This document shows positions 1-9,800 of a DNA stretch of 23,078 bases, piece by piece. Under the pieces are notes generated by a model, which was not told the DNA's origin, ran no database searches, and worked only from the letters and a program-made list of their open reading frames with translations. Origin of the DNA: an uncultured Peptoniphilus sp. (lineage in GTDB: Bacteria > Bacillota > Clostridia > Tissierellales > Peptoniphilaceae); assembly GCA_902488455.1 (NCBI GenBank), contig CABTWG010000016.1, positions 1 through 23,078 of the forward strand, written 5' to 3'. Position numbers and translations under genes: made by a program. Position 1 is the stretch's first letter, and each line of letters opens with the position of its first letter.

Positions 1-73
1 AGATCGGAAGAGCACACGTCTGAACTCCAGTCACGCAAGATATCTCGTATGCCGTCTTCTGCTTGAAAAAAAA
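1..73. other. Illumina sequencing adapter plus A-run (assembly artefact)
   Basis: Bases 1-34 match the TruSeq read-1 adapter (AGATCGGAAGAGCACACGTC and onward to AGTCAC). Bases 35-41 (GCAAGAT) sit where the index belongs. Bases 42-65 match the P7 end (ATCTCGTATGCCG...CTGCTTG). An eight-A run follows at 66-73. An adapter followed by A bases is what is read past the end of a short insert. Genomic fusA sequence starts at or just before base 74, and some of the A bases could be genuine. This is not biological sequence. Confidence 0.98.
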
Positions 74-2158
74 TCCTCCTTCTTTAGCTTTTTTCTTGCC
101 GACTACTTCATCAGCAATATTTTTTGGTACTTGTTCATAGTGGTCGAATTGCATTGAATAGTTTGCTCTTCCTTGTGTGTTTGATCTTAGTGCTGTTGCA
201 TATCCAAACATTTCTGCTAGTGGTACGTAGCATGTTACTATTTGTGCTCCATTTACTAGTTCCATTCCTTCCATTCTTCCACGTCTTGAATTTATATCTC
301 CTATTACGTCTCCCATGTATTCTTCTGGAGTTGTAATTTCTACTTTCACTATTGGTTCTAGTAGTACTGGATTTCCTTTTGCTAGTGCGTCTCTTAATGC
401 CATTGATCCTGCAATTTTAAATGCCATTTCTGATGAGTCTACATCATGGAATGATCCATCGTATAGTGTCACTTTGATATCTAGTACTTCGTATCCACCT
501 AGTACCCCTGATTGAAGTGCTTCTTCAATTCCTTGTTGGGTTGGTCCTATGAATTCCTTAGGTATTGCTCCTCCAACGATTTTGTTTTCAAATACAAATC
601 CTGAACCTGGTTCTAATGGTTCTACTTGAATCTTTGCGTGTCCGTATTGTCCACGTCCACCTGATTGACGTACGTATTTTCCTTCACCTTCTGATGGCAT
701 GGTGATGGATTCTCTGTAAGATACTTGTGGATTACCTATGTTTGCTTCTACTTTGAATTCTCTTAGTAGTCTGTCTACAATTATATCTAGGTGAAGTTCT
801 CCCATTCCTGCGATGATTGTTTGTCCTGTTTCTTCATCGGTGTAGGTCTTGAATGTTGGGTCTTCTTCTGCTAGCTTTTGTAGTGCTATCGCCATTTTGT
901 CTTGTGATGCTTTTGTCTTTGGTTCTATTGCTACAGAGATTACTGGGTCTGGGAATTCCATGTTTTCAAGAATTATTGGATTCTTTTCATCACATAGGGT
1001 ATCTCCTGTACCTGTATCTTTTAGACCTACAGCTGCAGCTATTTCTCCTGCGAATACTTCTTCTATTTCTTCTCTCTTGTTTGCGTGCATTAATAGGATT
1101 CTTCCTATTCTTTCTCTCTTGTTCTTTGATGAGTTTAGCACGTATGATCCTGCTTTTAGTGATCCTGAGTATACTCTGAAGTATGCTAGTTTTCCTACGT
1201 ATGGGTCTGTTACTATTTTAAATGCTAATGCTGATAGTGGTTCGTCATCTGATGCGTGACGATCTTCTTCTTCGTCAGTTCCAGGTGCTGTTCCTACTAT
1301 TGCAGGTATATCTGTTGGTGCTGGCATGTAATCAACGATTGCATCTAGTAGTAATTGAACTCCTTTGTTCTTGTAAGAAGATCCACATGTTACTGGGAAT
1401 ATTTTTACGCCTATTGTTCCCTTTCTGATCGCTTTTTTGATCATTTCGTTTGTGATTTCTTCTTCTTCAAGATAAGCCATCATTAGTTCTTCGTCGAACT
1501 CTGATACGGCTTCTATCATTGCCTCTCTATATTCTAAAGCTTTTTCTTTATATTCTTCTGGAACGTCTGTTATTTCTATTTCTGTTCCGTCTTCATTTTT
1601 ATAAATTTCAGCTTTCATTTCTACAAGGTCTATCATTCCAATGAAGTTTTCTTCTGCTCCCATTGGGATTTGTATTGGAACTGGATTTGCATGTAGTTTG
1701 TTTTTGATGGTTTCAATTGATCTATAGAAGTCTGCTCCTGTTACGTCCATTTTGTTTATATGGCATATTCTAGGTACTCCGTATTTATCTGCTTGTCTCC
1801 ATACTGTTTCTGATTGTGGCTCTACTCCTGATTTCGCATCAAATAGTGCTACCGCACTGTCTAGTACACGTAGTGATCTTTCTACTTCTACTGTAAAGTC
1901 CACGTGTCCTGGTGTGTCTATGATGTTTAATCTGTATCCCTTCCACATTGCTGTTGTCGCTGCGGATGTGATGGTTATCCCTCTTTCTTGTTCTTGGGCC
2001 ATCCAGTCCATTTGCGCCGCTCCTTCGTGAGTTTCTCCTATTTTGTGGATCTTACCTGTGTAATAAAGGATACGCTCTGTTGTGGTTGTTTTACCTGCGT
2101 CTATATGAGCCATAATACCTATATTTCTAACTTTATTTAATGGTATTTCTCTTGGCAT
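74..2158 (-). CDS. fusA: Elongation factor G, 3' end lost at the adapter
   Basis: Translocation GTPase that moves tRNA-mRNA through the ribosome and helps recycle ribosomes. The ATG is at 2156-2158, with a purine-rich AAGGGGG site overlapping the rpsG stop codon 9 nt upstream. The protein begins MPREIPLNKVRNIGIMAHID. The G1 loop is AHIDAGKT (residues 17-24), switch I holds ERGITI (58-63), G3 is DTPGH (81-85) and G4 is NKMD (135-138). Domain IV and V sequences follow, including GEGKYVRQSGGRGQYGHAKI and the C-terminal FDHYEQVPKNIADEVVGKKK. The 695 genomic codons are about the normal EF-G length (roughly 690-700), so only a few residues and the stop are missing. Last gene of the rpsL-rpsG-fusA block; any tuf gene downstream is not visible. 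The open frame runs on through the adapter, so an automatic call would add an artificial tail. Confidence 0.98.
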
Positions 2159-2167
2159 ATTTCCCCC

Positions 2168-2638
2168 TTACCATCTGTAGTGAGCAAATGCCTTGTTGGC
2201 TTCTGCTGTTCTGTGCATTTCTTCTTTTCTCTTCACAGAGCCGCCTAATCCGTTTGATGCGTCTAGGATTTCTTTTGCTAGTCTGTCTGCCATGGTTCTT
2301 TCTCCACGTTTTCTAGCAAAACCTACAAGCCATCTAAGTCCTAGTGTTTGACGTCTTTCTGGTCTAACTTCCATAGGTACTTGGTATGTTGCTCCACCAA
2401 TTCTTCTTGCTTTTACTTCTAGTACAGGCATTACATTATTAAGTGCTTTGTAGAATACTTCTATTGATTCTTCGCCTGTTGCTTCAGCTACTTTGTCTAG
2501 TGCTGTATATACGATTTTTTGTGCTGTTCCCTTTTTTCCGTCTAACATTACGTTGTTGATTAGTTTTGTGATTACAACGTCATCGTACTTAGGATCAGCC
2601 ATAACAATTCTCTTTGGTATATGTCCTTTTCTTGGCAT
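2168..2638 (-). CDS. rpsG: 30S ribosomal protein S7
   Basis: Primary 16S rRNA-binding protein that nucleates the 30S head and lines the E-site/mRNA exit. The 156 residues match the usual bacterial length. It starts MPRKGHIPKRIVMADPKYDD, carries the conserved GGATYQVPMEVRPERR rRNA-binding segment, and ends HRTAEANKAFAHYRW. The ATG is preceded by a strong AAGGAGGG site at 2643-2651. It lies between rpsL (91-nt gap) and fusA (9-nt gap), as in the classic str operon. In E. coli S7 represses its own operon by binding the rpsL-rpsG intercistronic RNA. The unusually long gap here, with a foldable segment at 2666-2705, leaves room for similar control; that part is inference. Confidence 0.98.
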   Translation of the reverse strand: MPRKGHIPKRIVMADPKYDDVVITKLINNVMLDGKKGTAQKIVYTALDKVAEATGEESIEVFYKALNNVMPVLEVKARRIGGATYQVPMEVRPERRQTLGLRWLVGFARKRGERTMADRLAKEILDASNGLGGSVKRKEEMHRTAEANKAFAHYRW

Positions 2639-2665
2639 AACTTCCCTCCTTAACCATTATTAGTT

Positions 2666-2705
2666 GATTCATCGGTACTCGGTATATCCGCTTGCCTAAG
2701 CAATC
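2666..2705 (-). promoter_or_regulatory. Foldable rpsL-rpsG intercistronic RNA, candidate S7 autoregulatory site
   Basis: By eye, the 40-nt transcript segment is closed by GATT/AATC (2702-2705 with 2666-2669). It holds two side-by-side hairpins: GCTT-AGGC-AAGC (2690-2701) and CGG(A)TA...TACCG with one bulged A (about 2673-2690). The two hairpins compete for base 2690. The 91-nt gap contrasts with the 9- and 22-nt gaps elsewhere in this gene run. S7 control at this junction is established in E. coli; applying it here is inference. Confidence 0.4.
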
Positions 2706-2729
2706 TATATAATGAGTCTAATTTCGATT

Positions 2730-3146
2730 TTATTTAGTCTTTGGCTTCTTTGTACCGTATTTTGATCTTGATTGTCTTCTTGTGTCCACTCCTGCTGTAT
2801 CTAGTGTACCTCTTACAATGTGGTATCTTACCCCTGGAAGGTCTTTTACTCTTCCTCCTCTTATAAGAACTACGGAGTGTTCTTGCAAGTTATGTCCAAT
2901 TCCTGGTATATAAGCCATGACTTCATATCCATTTGTTAAACGAACTCTTGCTACCTTTCTAAGTGCTGAGTTAGGTTTCTTAGGTGTTACTGTTCTAACT
3001 GCTACGCATACTCCACGCTTTTGTGGTGATTGTGCTTTAGTTTCAACTTTTCTTAGTGAGTCATAGTTTACTCCTAGTGCTGGTGATTTAGATTTGTGTT
3101 CTACCTTTTTTCTTCCGCTTCTAACTAGCTGATTAATTGTTGGCAT
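2730..3146 (-). CDS. rpsL: 30S ribosomal protein S12
   Basis: Decoding-centre protein at the 30S subunit interface that governs accuracy. The 138 residues equal the B. subtilis length, and the protein contains the Firmicutes-type insertion (residues about 20-40) before SPQKRGVCVAV. Hallmarks are TPKKPNSALRKVARVRLTNG and GHNLQEHSVVLIRGGRVKDL. K56 and K101, which correspond to E. coli K43 and K88, are both lysine, so the common streptomycin-resistance changes are absent. D102 is the residue that is methylthiolated in E. coli. A full AAGGAGGTG site (3151-3159) precedes the ATG. It is first gene of the rpsL-rpsG-fusA block and probably transcribed from a promoter inside the rpoC 3' end. Confidence 0.98.
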   Translation of the reverse strand: MPTINQLVRSGRKKVEHKSKSPALGVNYDSLRKVETKAQSPQKRGVCVAVRTVTPKKPNSALRKVARVRLTNGYEVMAYIPGIGHNLQEHSVVLIRGGRVKDLPGVRYHIVRGTLDTAGVDTRRQSRSKYGTKKPKTK

Positions 3147-3173
3147 TCTGCACCTCCTTCTTTATTTTACATA

Positions 3174-3208
3174 GTGGAAAGACTACCCTTAAGAGTAGTC
3201 TTTCACAC
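3174..3208 (-). promoter_or_regulatory. 5' stem-loop of the rpsL leader
   Basis: On the minus strand GAAAGACTAC (3204-3195) pairs with GTAGTCTTTC (3186-3177), giving 10 bp around the 8-nt loop TCTTAAGG. Three more pairs (GTG/CAC) follow beyond a bulged T. There is no U-tract after it in either direction, so it is not a standard terminator. It starts about where a transcript from the 3215-3243 promoter would begin, so it would sit at the extreme 5' end of that mRNA and could stabilise it. Confidence 0.6.
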
Positions 3209-3214
3209 TAAACT

Positions 3215-3243
3215 ATTTTATCATTCTATTTCTGTTAAGTCAA
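3215..3243 (-). promoter_or_regulatory. Promoter for rpsL-rpsG-fusA inside the rpoC 3' end
   Basis: Minus-strand -35 TTGACT (3243-3238, 5/6 to consensus), a 17-bp spacer, and -10 TAAAAT (3220-3215, 5/6) preceded by TGA, giving an extended -10. The TG is part of the rpoC stop codon TGA (3223-3221), and the -35 lies in the codons for the RpoC tail VDLTEIE. The predicted start is near 3208, at the base of the leader stem-loop. By sequence this is among the strongest promoters in the window. Confidence 0.72.
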
Positions 3244-6200
3244 CCATCTTTTTGGAGACTTTTTCAGTATTTTCAAGGAGTTCAAAGTTTTCTTTCAGCT
3301 TTTCTGAAAGTCCTAGTTGCACTTTTGAATTCATCCTTGTTCCTGTTCCTGCTGGGATTAATTGTCCTATTATGATATTTTCTTTTAATCCTTGTAGTTG
3401 GTCTTCTTTTCCTTTTATTGCTGCATCGGTTAGTACTCTTGTTGTTTCTTGGAATGATGCTGCTGATAGGAAGCTTTCTGTTGCAAGTGATGCTTTTGTA
3501 ATTCCTAGTAGTGCTACTTCTCCTGTTGCTTCTTGTCTGTTTTCTTGTCTTGCTAATTCGTTTTCTCTCTTGAAGTCTACTGTGTCTACTAGTGATCCCG
3601 GTAGTAGTTCTGTGGAGCCTGCATCTATGACCTTTGTTTTACTCATCATTTGACGAACGATTATTTCTATGTGTTTGTCGTTGATGTCTACCCCTTGAAG
3701 TCTGTATACTCTTTGTACTTCTTTGATGATGTACTGTTCTACTCCTTCTCTTCCTTTTACTTTTAGTAAGTCTTGTGGATAAACTGATCCTTGAGTTAGC
3801 TCTGCTCCCTTTTCTACATAGTCTCCGTTTTTAACTTTGATTCTTGCTCCGTAGACGATGTTGTTGCTTGCTGCTTCTCCATCTTTTGAAGTTACTACGA
3901 TTTCTCGTTTCTTGTCTTCTTCTTTTATTTCTACGGTTCCTTCTATTTCTGTTATGACTGCTAGTCCTTTTGGTTTTCTTGCTTCGAAAAGTTCCTCTAC
4001 TCTTGGAAGACCTTGGGTGATGTCTGCTGCTGCTGCTACTCCTCCTGTGTGGAAGGTTCTCATTGTTAGCTGTGTTCCTGGTTCTCCTATGGATTGTGCT
4101 GCTATTACTCCGACTGCTTCTCCTGTCCCTACTTGACTTCCTGTTGCCAAGTTCCTTCCGTAACAATGAGCGCATACGCCATTTTTACATTTACATCCCA
4201 GTACTGATCTTACCTTTACTTCTGTGATGCCCAGCTTTTCTATTAGTTCTGCATCGTCATCTGAGATTTCGGTATTCTTTTCTACTATTATTTCTTTGGT
4301 TTCTGGATTTATTATATCTTCTGCTGCATATCTACCTTCGATTCTGTCTTTTAGGCTTTCGATTAGTTCTTTTCCGTCGGTAAATGCTTTTGCTACGATA
4401 TATTCTTCTGTTCCGCAGTCTTCTTTTTCTACTATTACTTGTTGTGATACGTCTACTAGTCTTCTTGTTAAATATCCTGAGTCTGCTGTTCTTAGTGCTG
4501 TATCTGCAAGTCCTTTTCTGGATCCATGGGCTGACATGTAGAACTCTAGCACTGATAGTCCTTCACGGAAGTTGGACTTGATTGGTACTTCTATGGTTCT
4601 TCCTGATGGTGATGCCATTAATCCACGCATACCTGCTAGCTGTCTGATTTGGTTCTTGGAACCTCTGGCTCCTGAGTCTGCCATGATGTAGATGTTGTTT
4701 AGCGGATCAAATCCACTCATTACTTCATCTGTTAGTTCGTCTGTGGCGTTGTTCCAAATTTCTATTACTTTCTCATATCTTTCTTCGTCAGATATTAATC
4801 CCATTGCAAATGTTTCTTCGTATACGTCTACTTCTTCATCTGCTTTCTTTAGGATTTCTGGTTTAATTTCTGGTACTTCTACGTCGCCCATTGAGATTGA
4901 TATTGCTCCTATGGTTGAGTAGTGATATCCAGTTTCTTTGATATGGTCAAGTAGGACTGCTGTTTCTATATTTCCATGTTTCTTATATGTTTTTTCTATT
5001 ATCTTTCCTAGTAGTTTTTTATCTACTACTCTGTCTATTTCTAGTCCATATGGATCTTCTTCTCTATTTACGAAGCCTAGGTCTTGTGGAATAAATCTAT
5101 TTACTAAGAATCTTCCTACTGAAGAGTAAACTATCTTTCCTCTCTTGTCTTCTTCGTCTTTGTATATTCTTACTCCTACTTTTGCTTGTAGGTGTAGGTA
5201 TCCACTTTCATATGCATGCATCATTTCATCGAAATCTCTAAAGATCATGCCGTTTCCTTTTACTTCATCCTTTCTATCTAAGGTTAGGTAGTACATTCCA
5301 AGTACCATGTCCTGTGTTGGTGTGGTGATTGGTTTACCATCTTTTAGAGCTAGGATGTTGTTTGTGGATAGCATAAGAAGTCTTGCTTCTGTCTGTGCTT
5401 CTATGGATAGTGGTAGATGGACTGCCATTTGGTCCCCGTCGAAGTCAGCGTTATATGCTGTACATACTAGTGGGTGAAGTTTGATTGCCTTTCCTTCAAC
5501 TAGTACTGGCTCAAATGCTTGAATTCCTAGTCTATGAAGGGTCGGTGCTCTGTTTAGTAGTACTGGATGGTCTTTTATTACTTCATCTAGCACGTCCCAA
5601 ACTTCTTCTGTCTGTCTTTCCACTTTTCTTTTTGCTGCTTTTATATTATGAGCATGTCCATTTGCTACTAGTTCTCTCATTACAAATGGCTTGAATAGTT
5701 CTAGCGCCATGTTCTTTGGAAGTCCACATTGATAGAATTTTAGTTCTGGTCCTACTACTATTACGGATCTTCCTGAATAGTCGACACGTTTACCTAGTAG
5801 GTTTTGTCTAAATCTACCTTGCTTTCCTTTTAGCATTTCGGAAAGTGATTTAAGTGGTCTGTTTCCTGGTCCTGTTACTGGACGTCCTCTTCTTCCGTTG
5901 TCAATAAGAGCATCCACAGCTTCTTGTAACATTCTCTTTTCGTTTCTTACTATTATTTCTGGTGCATTTATATCGAGTAGTTTCTTTAGTCTGTTGTTTC
6001 TATTTATTATTCTTCTGTATAGATCGTTTAGGTCTGAAGTTGCAAATCTACCACCGTCTAGTTGTACCATAGGTCTTAGATCTGGTGGTATTACTGGTAT
6101 TGCATCGAGGATCATCCATTCAGGTTTGTTGCCTGATTGGATAAAGGCTTCTATTACTTCAAGTCTTCTTGAAACTCTGATTGCCTTTTGTCCTGTTGCG

Positions 6201-6796
6201 CCTTCCATTTCTGCTTTTAGGATTTCAGATTCTTTTTCTAGATCTATCTGTTTTAAAAGTTTCTTTACGGCTTCTGCGCCCATTCCAGCTTCGAATTGAT
6301 CGCCGTATTCACTCTTTAGTTCTCTATATTCAACTTCTGATAGAATTTGTTTTACAAAAACAGCGTTACAATCTGGTTCTACCTTTGTAACTATATATGA
6401 AGCAAAATATAGAACTTTTTCTAGGGCTCTTGGGCTCATGTCAAGGGCAAGTCCCATTCTTGATGGAATTCCTTTGAAGTACCAAATGTGTGAAACTGGT
6501 GCTGCAAGTTCTATGTGACCCATTCTTTCACGACGCACTTTTGCCTTTGTTACTTCGACGCCACATTTTTCACATACTACGCCCTTGTATCTTATTCTTT
6601 TATATTTTCCACAGGAACATTCCCAGTCCTTTGTAGGTCCGAATATTTTTTCGCAAAATAGACCTTCTTTTTCTGGTTTCAATGTTCTGTAGTTTATTGT
6701 TTCTGGTTTTTTCACTTCGCCATAGGACCATTCCCTAATTTTTTCTGGGCTTGCTAGTCCTATTTTGATAGAGTGCAATAAATCATGCCTACTCAA
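3221..6796 (-). CDS. rpoC: DNA-directed RNA polymerase subunit beta'
   Basis: Largest catalytic subunit of RNA polymerase, 1191 residues, typical of Firmicutes without large lineage insertions. The N-terminal zinc site is C60, C62, C75 and C78. The active-site loop NADFDGDQMAVH supplies D451, D453 and D455, which bind the catalytic Mg2+. A second zinc site uses C794, C868, C875 and C878, with the E. coli spacing. The trigger-loop and bridge-helix region is intact, including GEPGTQLTMRTFHTGG. The start is TTG (6796-6794), with an AAAGGAGA site about 6 nt upstream and no ATG in frame between that site and the conserved N-terminus. It follows rpoB by 22 nt with no promoter or terminator seen in the gap, so the pair is co-transcribed. 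Its last codons double as the rpsL promoter. Confidence 0.98.
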   Translation of the reverse strand: MSRHDLLHSIKIGLASPEKIREWSYGEVKKPETINYRTLKPEKEGLFCEKIFGPTKDWECSCGKYKRIRYKGVVCEKCGVEVTKAKVRRERMGHIELAAPVSHIWYFKGIPSRMGLALDMSPRALEKVLYFASYIVTKVEPDCNAVFVKQILSEVEYRELKSEYGDQFEAGMGAEAVKKLLKQIDLEKESEILKAEMEGATGQKAIRVSRRLEVIEAFIQSGNKPEWMILDAIPVIPPDLRPMVQLDGGRFATSDLNDLYRRIINRNNRLKKLLDINAPEIIVRNEKRMLQEAVDALIDNGRRGRPVTGPGNRPLKSLSEMLKGKQGRFRQNLLGKRVDYSGRSVIVVGPELKFYQCGLPKNMALELFKPFVMRELVANGHAHNIKAAKRKVERQTEEVWDVLDEVIKDHPVLLNRAPTLHRLGIQAFEPVLVEGKAIKLHPLVCTAYNADFDGDQMAVHLPLSIEAQTEARLLMLSTNNILALKDGKPITTPTQDMVLGMYYLTLDRKDEVKGNGMIFRDFDEMMHAYESGYLHLQAKVGVRIYKDEEDKRGKIVYSSVGRFLVNRFIPQDLGFVNREEDPYGLEIDRVVDKKLLGKIIEKTYKKHGNIETAVLLDHIKETGYHYSTIGAISISMGDVEVPEIKPEILKKADEEVDVYEETFAMGLISDEERYEKVIEIWNNATDELTDEVMSGFDPLNNIYIMADSGARGSKNQIRQLAGMRGLMASPSGRTIEVPIKSNFREGLSVLEFYMSAHGSRKGLADTALRTADSGYLTRRLVDVSQQVIVEKEDCGTEEYIVAKAFTDGKELIESLKDRIEGRYAAEDIINPETKEIIVEKNTEISDDDAELIEKLGITEVKVRSVLGCKCKNGVCAHCYGRNLATGSQVGTGEAVGVIAAQSIGEPGTQLTMRTFHTGGVAAAADITQGLPRVEELFEARKPKGLAVITEIEGTVEIKEEDKKREIVVTSKDGEAASNNIVYGARIKVKNGDYVEKGAELTQGSVYPQDLLKVKGREGVEQYIIKEVQRVYRLQGVDINDKHIEIIVRQMMSKTKVIDAGSTELLPGSLVDTVDFKRENELARQENRQEATGEVALLGITKASLATESFLSAASFQETTRVLTDAAIKGKEDQLQGLKENIIIGQLIPAGTGTRMNSKVQLGLSEKLKENFELLENTEKVSKKMVDLTEIE

Positions 6797-6818
6797 ATGA
6801 ATCTCCTTTCTTAAAGAA

Positions 6819-9800
6819 CTATTCTTCCTCTTCCGTATCGTCTCCGGTTATTACCCTTATGAATGATGGTTCATCGTCATCATCATCGTCTTCTTCGATA
6901 GACATATTTTCGATTTCTTTCGATGAAATTTTAGAAAGATGAGAAGTTCCTTCTATAAGTTCCTTAATTTCTTCTTCTGTTTCTGCTGCACCTTGATCTA
7001 TCTTAGCTAGATCGTCTTCATCTATTTCTAGGTCAACTAAGTTTTTATCTTCGTCTAATACTTGTATTTCTAATGCTAGTGCTTCAAGTTCTTTTATAAG
7101 CACCTTGAAACTTTCTGGTACGCCAGGCTTTTGAATATTTTCGCCCTTTACTATTGCTTCGTAAGTTTTTACACGTCCTACAATGTCGTCAGATTTAACC
7201 GTTAACATTTCTTGTAGTGTGTAAGATGCGCCATATGCTTCAAGTGCCCAAACTTCCATTTCTCCGAATCTTTGTCCACCGAATTGAGCCTTACCTCCTA
7301 GTGGTTGTTGAGTTACTAGTGAGTATGGTCCTGTACTTCTTGCGTGGATCTTTTCATCTACAAGGTGGTGAAGTTTTAGCATGTACATTATTCCTACTGT
7401 TACTGGATGGTCGAATTCTTCTCCTGTTCTTCCGTCTCTTAGTTGAATCTTACCATCTGCTGGAAGTCCAGCTTTTTCTAATGAATCTATAATGTCCTGC
7501 TCGTTGGCACCGTCAAATACTGGTGTCGCAACTTTCCAACCAAGTTTTCTAGCAGCGAGTCCCAAGTGAACTTCAAGTACTTGTCCAAGGTTCATACGTG
7601 AAGGTACCCCTAGTGGGTTAAGCACGATTTGAATTGGAGTTCCATCTGGCATGTATGGCATGTCTTCTGCAGGCATTACTCTTGAGATAACCCCTTTGTT
7701 ACCGTGACGACCACACATCTTATCTCCCACTTGAACTTTTCTCTTAGTGGCGATAAATACTCTTACCATTTCTTGAACTCCTGGTTGAAGTTCGTCTCCT
7801 GTGGATCTTCTAAATGTCTTAACGTCTACAACTATTCCGTGCTCTCCGTGAGGAAGTCTTAGAGATGTATCTCTTACTTCACGAGATTTTTCTCCAAAGA
7901 TTGCACGAAGCAGTCTTTCTTCAGGGCTTTGATCCCCTTCTCCCTTAGGAGTTACTTTTCCTACTAGTATGTCTCCTGGTTTTACTTCTGCTCCGACCCT
8001 TATAACTCCACGTTCATCTAGATCTTTAAGCATATCGTCGCCGACATTCGGAATATCTCTTGTGATTTCTTCTGGTCCAAGTTTAGTGTCACGAGCTTCG
8101 GATTCGTACTCTTCTATATGAAGAGAAGTCAAGACGTCGTTTATAACTAGATCTTTATTTACTAGCATAGCGTCTTCGTAGTTGTATCCTTCCCAGTTCA
8201 TAAATGCGATTAGGATGTTTTTACCAAGTGCCATTTCTCCCATATCTGTAGAAGGTCCGTCTGCTATAACTTCGCCAGCTTTAACCTTTTGATCTACATT
8301 TACGATTGGTCTTTGGTTTATTGTGGTTCCTTGGTTACCACCTACGAATTTATGAAGTCTATAATTTATTACTTTTCCATCTAAATCTCTCTTTAGAGAA
8401 ATAGATTTAGAGTCAACTTTTTCAATTACACCATCGTCAGTTGCTACTACCACGACTCCCGAGTCCTTGGCAGTGCGGTATTCTATACCTGTACCTATGA
8501 TTGGTGCTTCTGTCTTTAGAAGTGGTACTGCTTGACGTTGCATGTTTGCACCCATTAGAGCACGGTTTGCGTCGTCGTTTTCTAGGAAAGGAATCATCGC
8601 CGTACCTACTGCTACTATTTGCTTAGGGCTTACGTCCATGTAGGTAACTTTGTCTGAATCGAAGAAGTCAACCAGTCCTTCTGGTCCTCTCGCAACGATT
8701 CTAGAATTTACGAATTTTCCATTTTCATCTAGGATTTCGTTTGATTGGGCAATTATTTGTTCGTATTCAACATCTGCTGTTAGATATTCAATTTCATTTG
8801 TTACAATTCCTTCTCCAAGTTTTACCTTTCTATATGGAGCTTCGATAAATCCATATTCATTGATTCTCGCATATGTGGTTAGAGAAGTGATAAGACCGAT
8901 GTTTGGTCCTTCTGGGGTCTCAATAGGACACATTCTTCCGTAGTGGGAGTTGTGTACGTCACGCACTTCAAAGCCTGCTCTATCACGAGAGAGCCCTCCT
9001 GGTCCTAGTGCTGAAAGTCTTCTCTTGTGAGTAAGTTCAGAAAGTGGGTTGTTTTGATCCATGAATTGTGAAAGCTGTGAAGAACCGAAAAATTCTTTGA
9101 TCGCAGCTGTAACTGGTCTTATATTGATAAGAGATTGTGGTGTTGTAGTGTCCGCATCTTGTACAGTCATTCTCTCTTTTATAACTCTTTCCATTCTAGA
9201 AATACCAATTCTAAATTGATTTTGTAGAAGTTCTCCAACGGATCTTATTCTTCTATTTCCTAGATGGTCTATATCGTCTGTAGTTCCAACGCCTTCTGAA
9301 AGTCCAAATTCATATGAAATAGACGCTAACATATCATCTACTAATATATGTTTTGGAGAAAGCTCATATTTTCTTTTTATAAGTTCTGCTTTGAAAGCTT
9401 CTTCATCTTCATGAAATTCGTTGTAAATTTCTTCAAATACTGGAAGATATATCTTTTCCTTAAATCCTAAATCTTTTAAGTCAAATGAAAGATTGTAATT
9501 TTCTGGAATTGAGAAGTTGTTTCCATGAACGATTACTCTTCTGTCTTCTTCTCCAGCACGGTTCGCCTTCATAAGAACTGTAACAATATTTACTCCAGAG
9601 TTTTCTATTCTAAATGCGTCTTCTCTTGTAAGTTTATCTCCAGCCTTAGCTAGGATTTCTCCTGTAAGTGTATCAATAATATCATCTGCAACAAATTGAC
9701 CTTCTATTCTTGATGCGATAGAAAGTTTCTTATTGAACTTATATCTACCTACATGAGCAAGGTCGTATCTCTTGTAATCGAAAAACATATTTTCGAAAAG

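Noticed and set aside
3174..3208. Intrinsic terminator between rpoC and rpsL
   Set aside because: The stem is good but no T-run follows in either direction, and it coincides with the start of a transcript from a strong promoter.
3174..3653. 159-residue plus-strand open frame across the rpoC 3' end, and many similar plus-strand frames over fusA, rpoC, rpoB and the protease
   Set aside because: They are antisense shadows of well-identified genes, Ser/Phe/Leu-rich, without ribosome binding sites or recognisable domains.
3831..4175. Minus-strand frame rich in Arg/Ser inside rpoC
   Set aside because: Same-strand out-of-frame shadow of rpoC; low-complexity composition from shifted codons.
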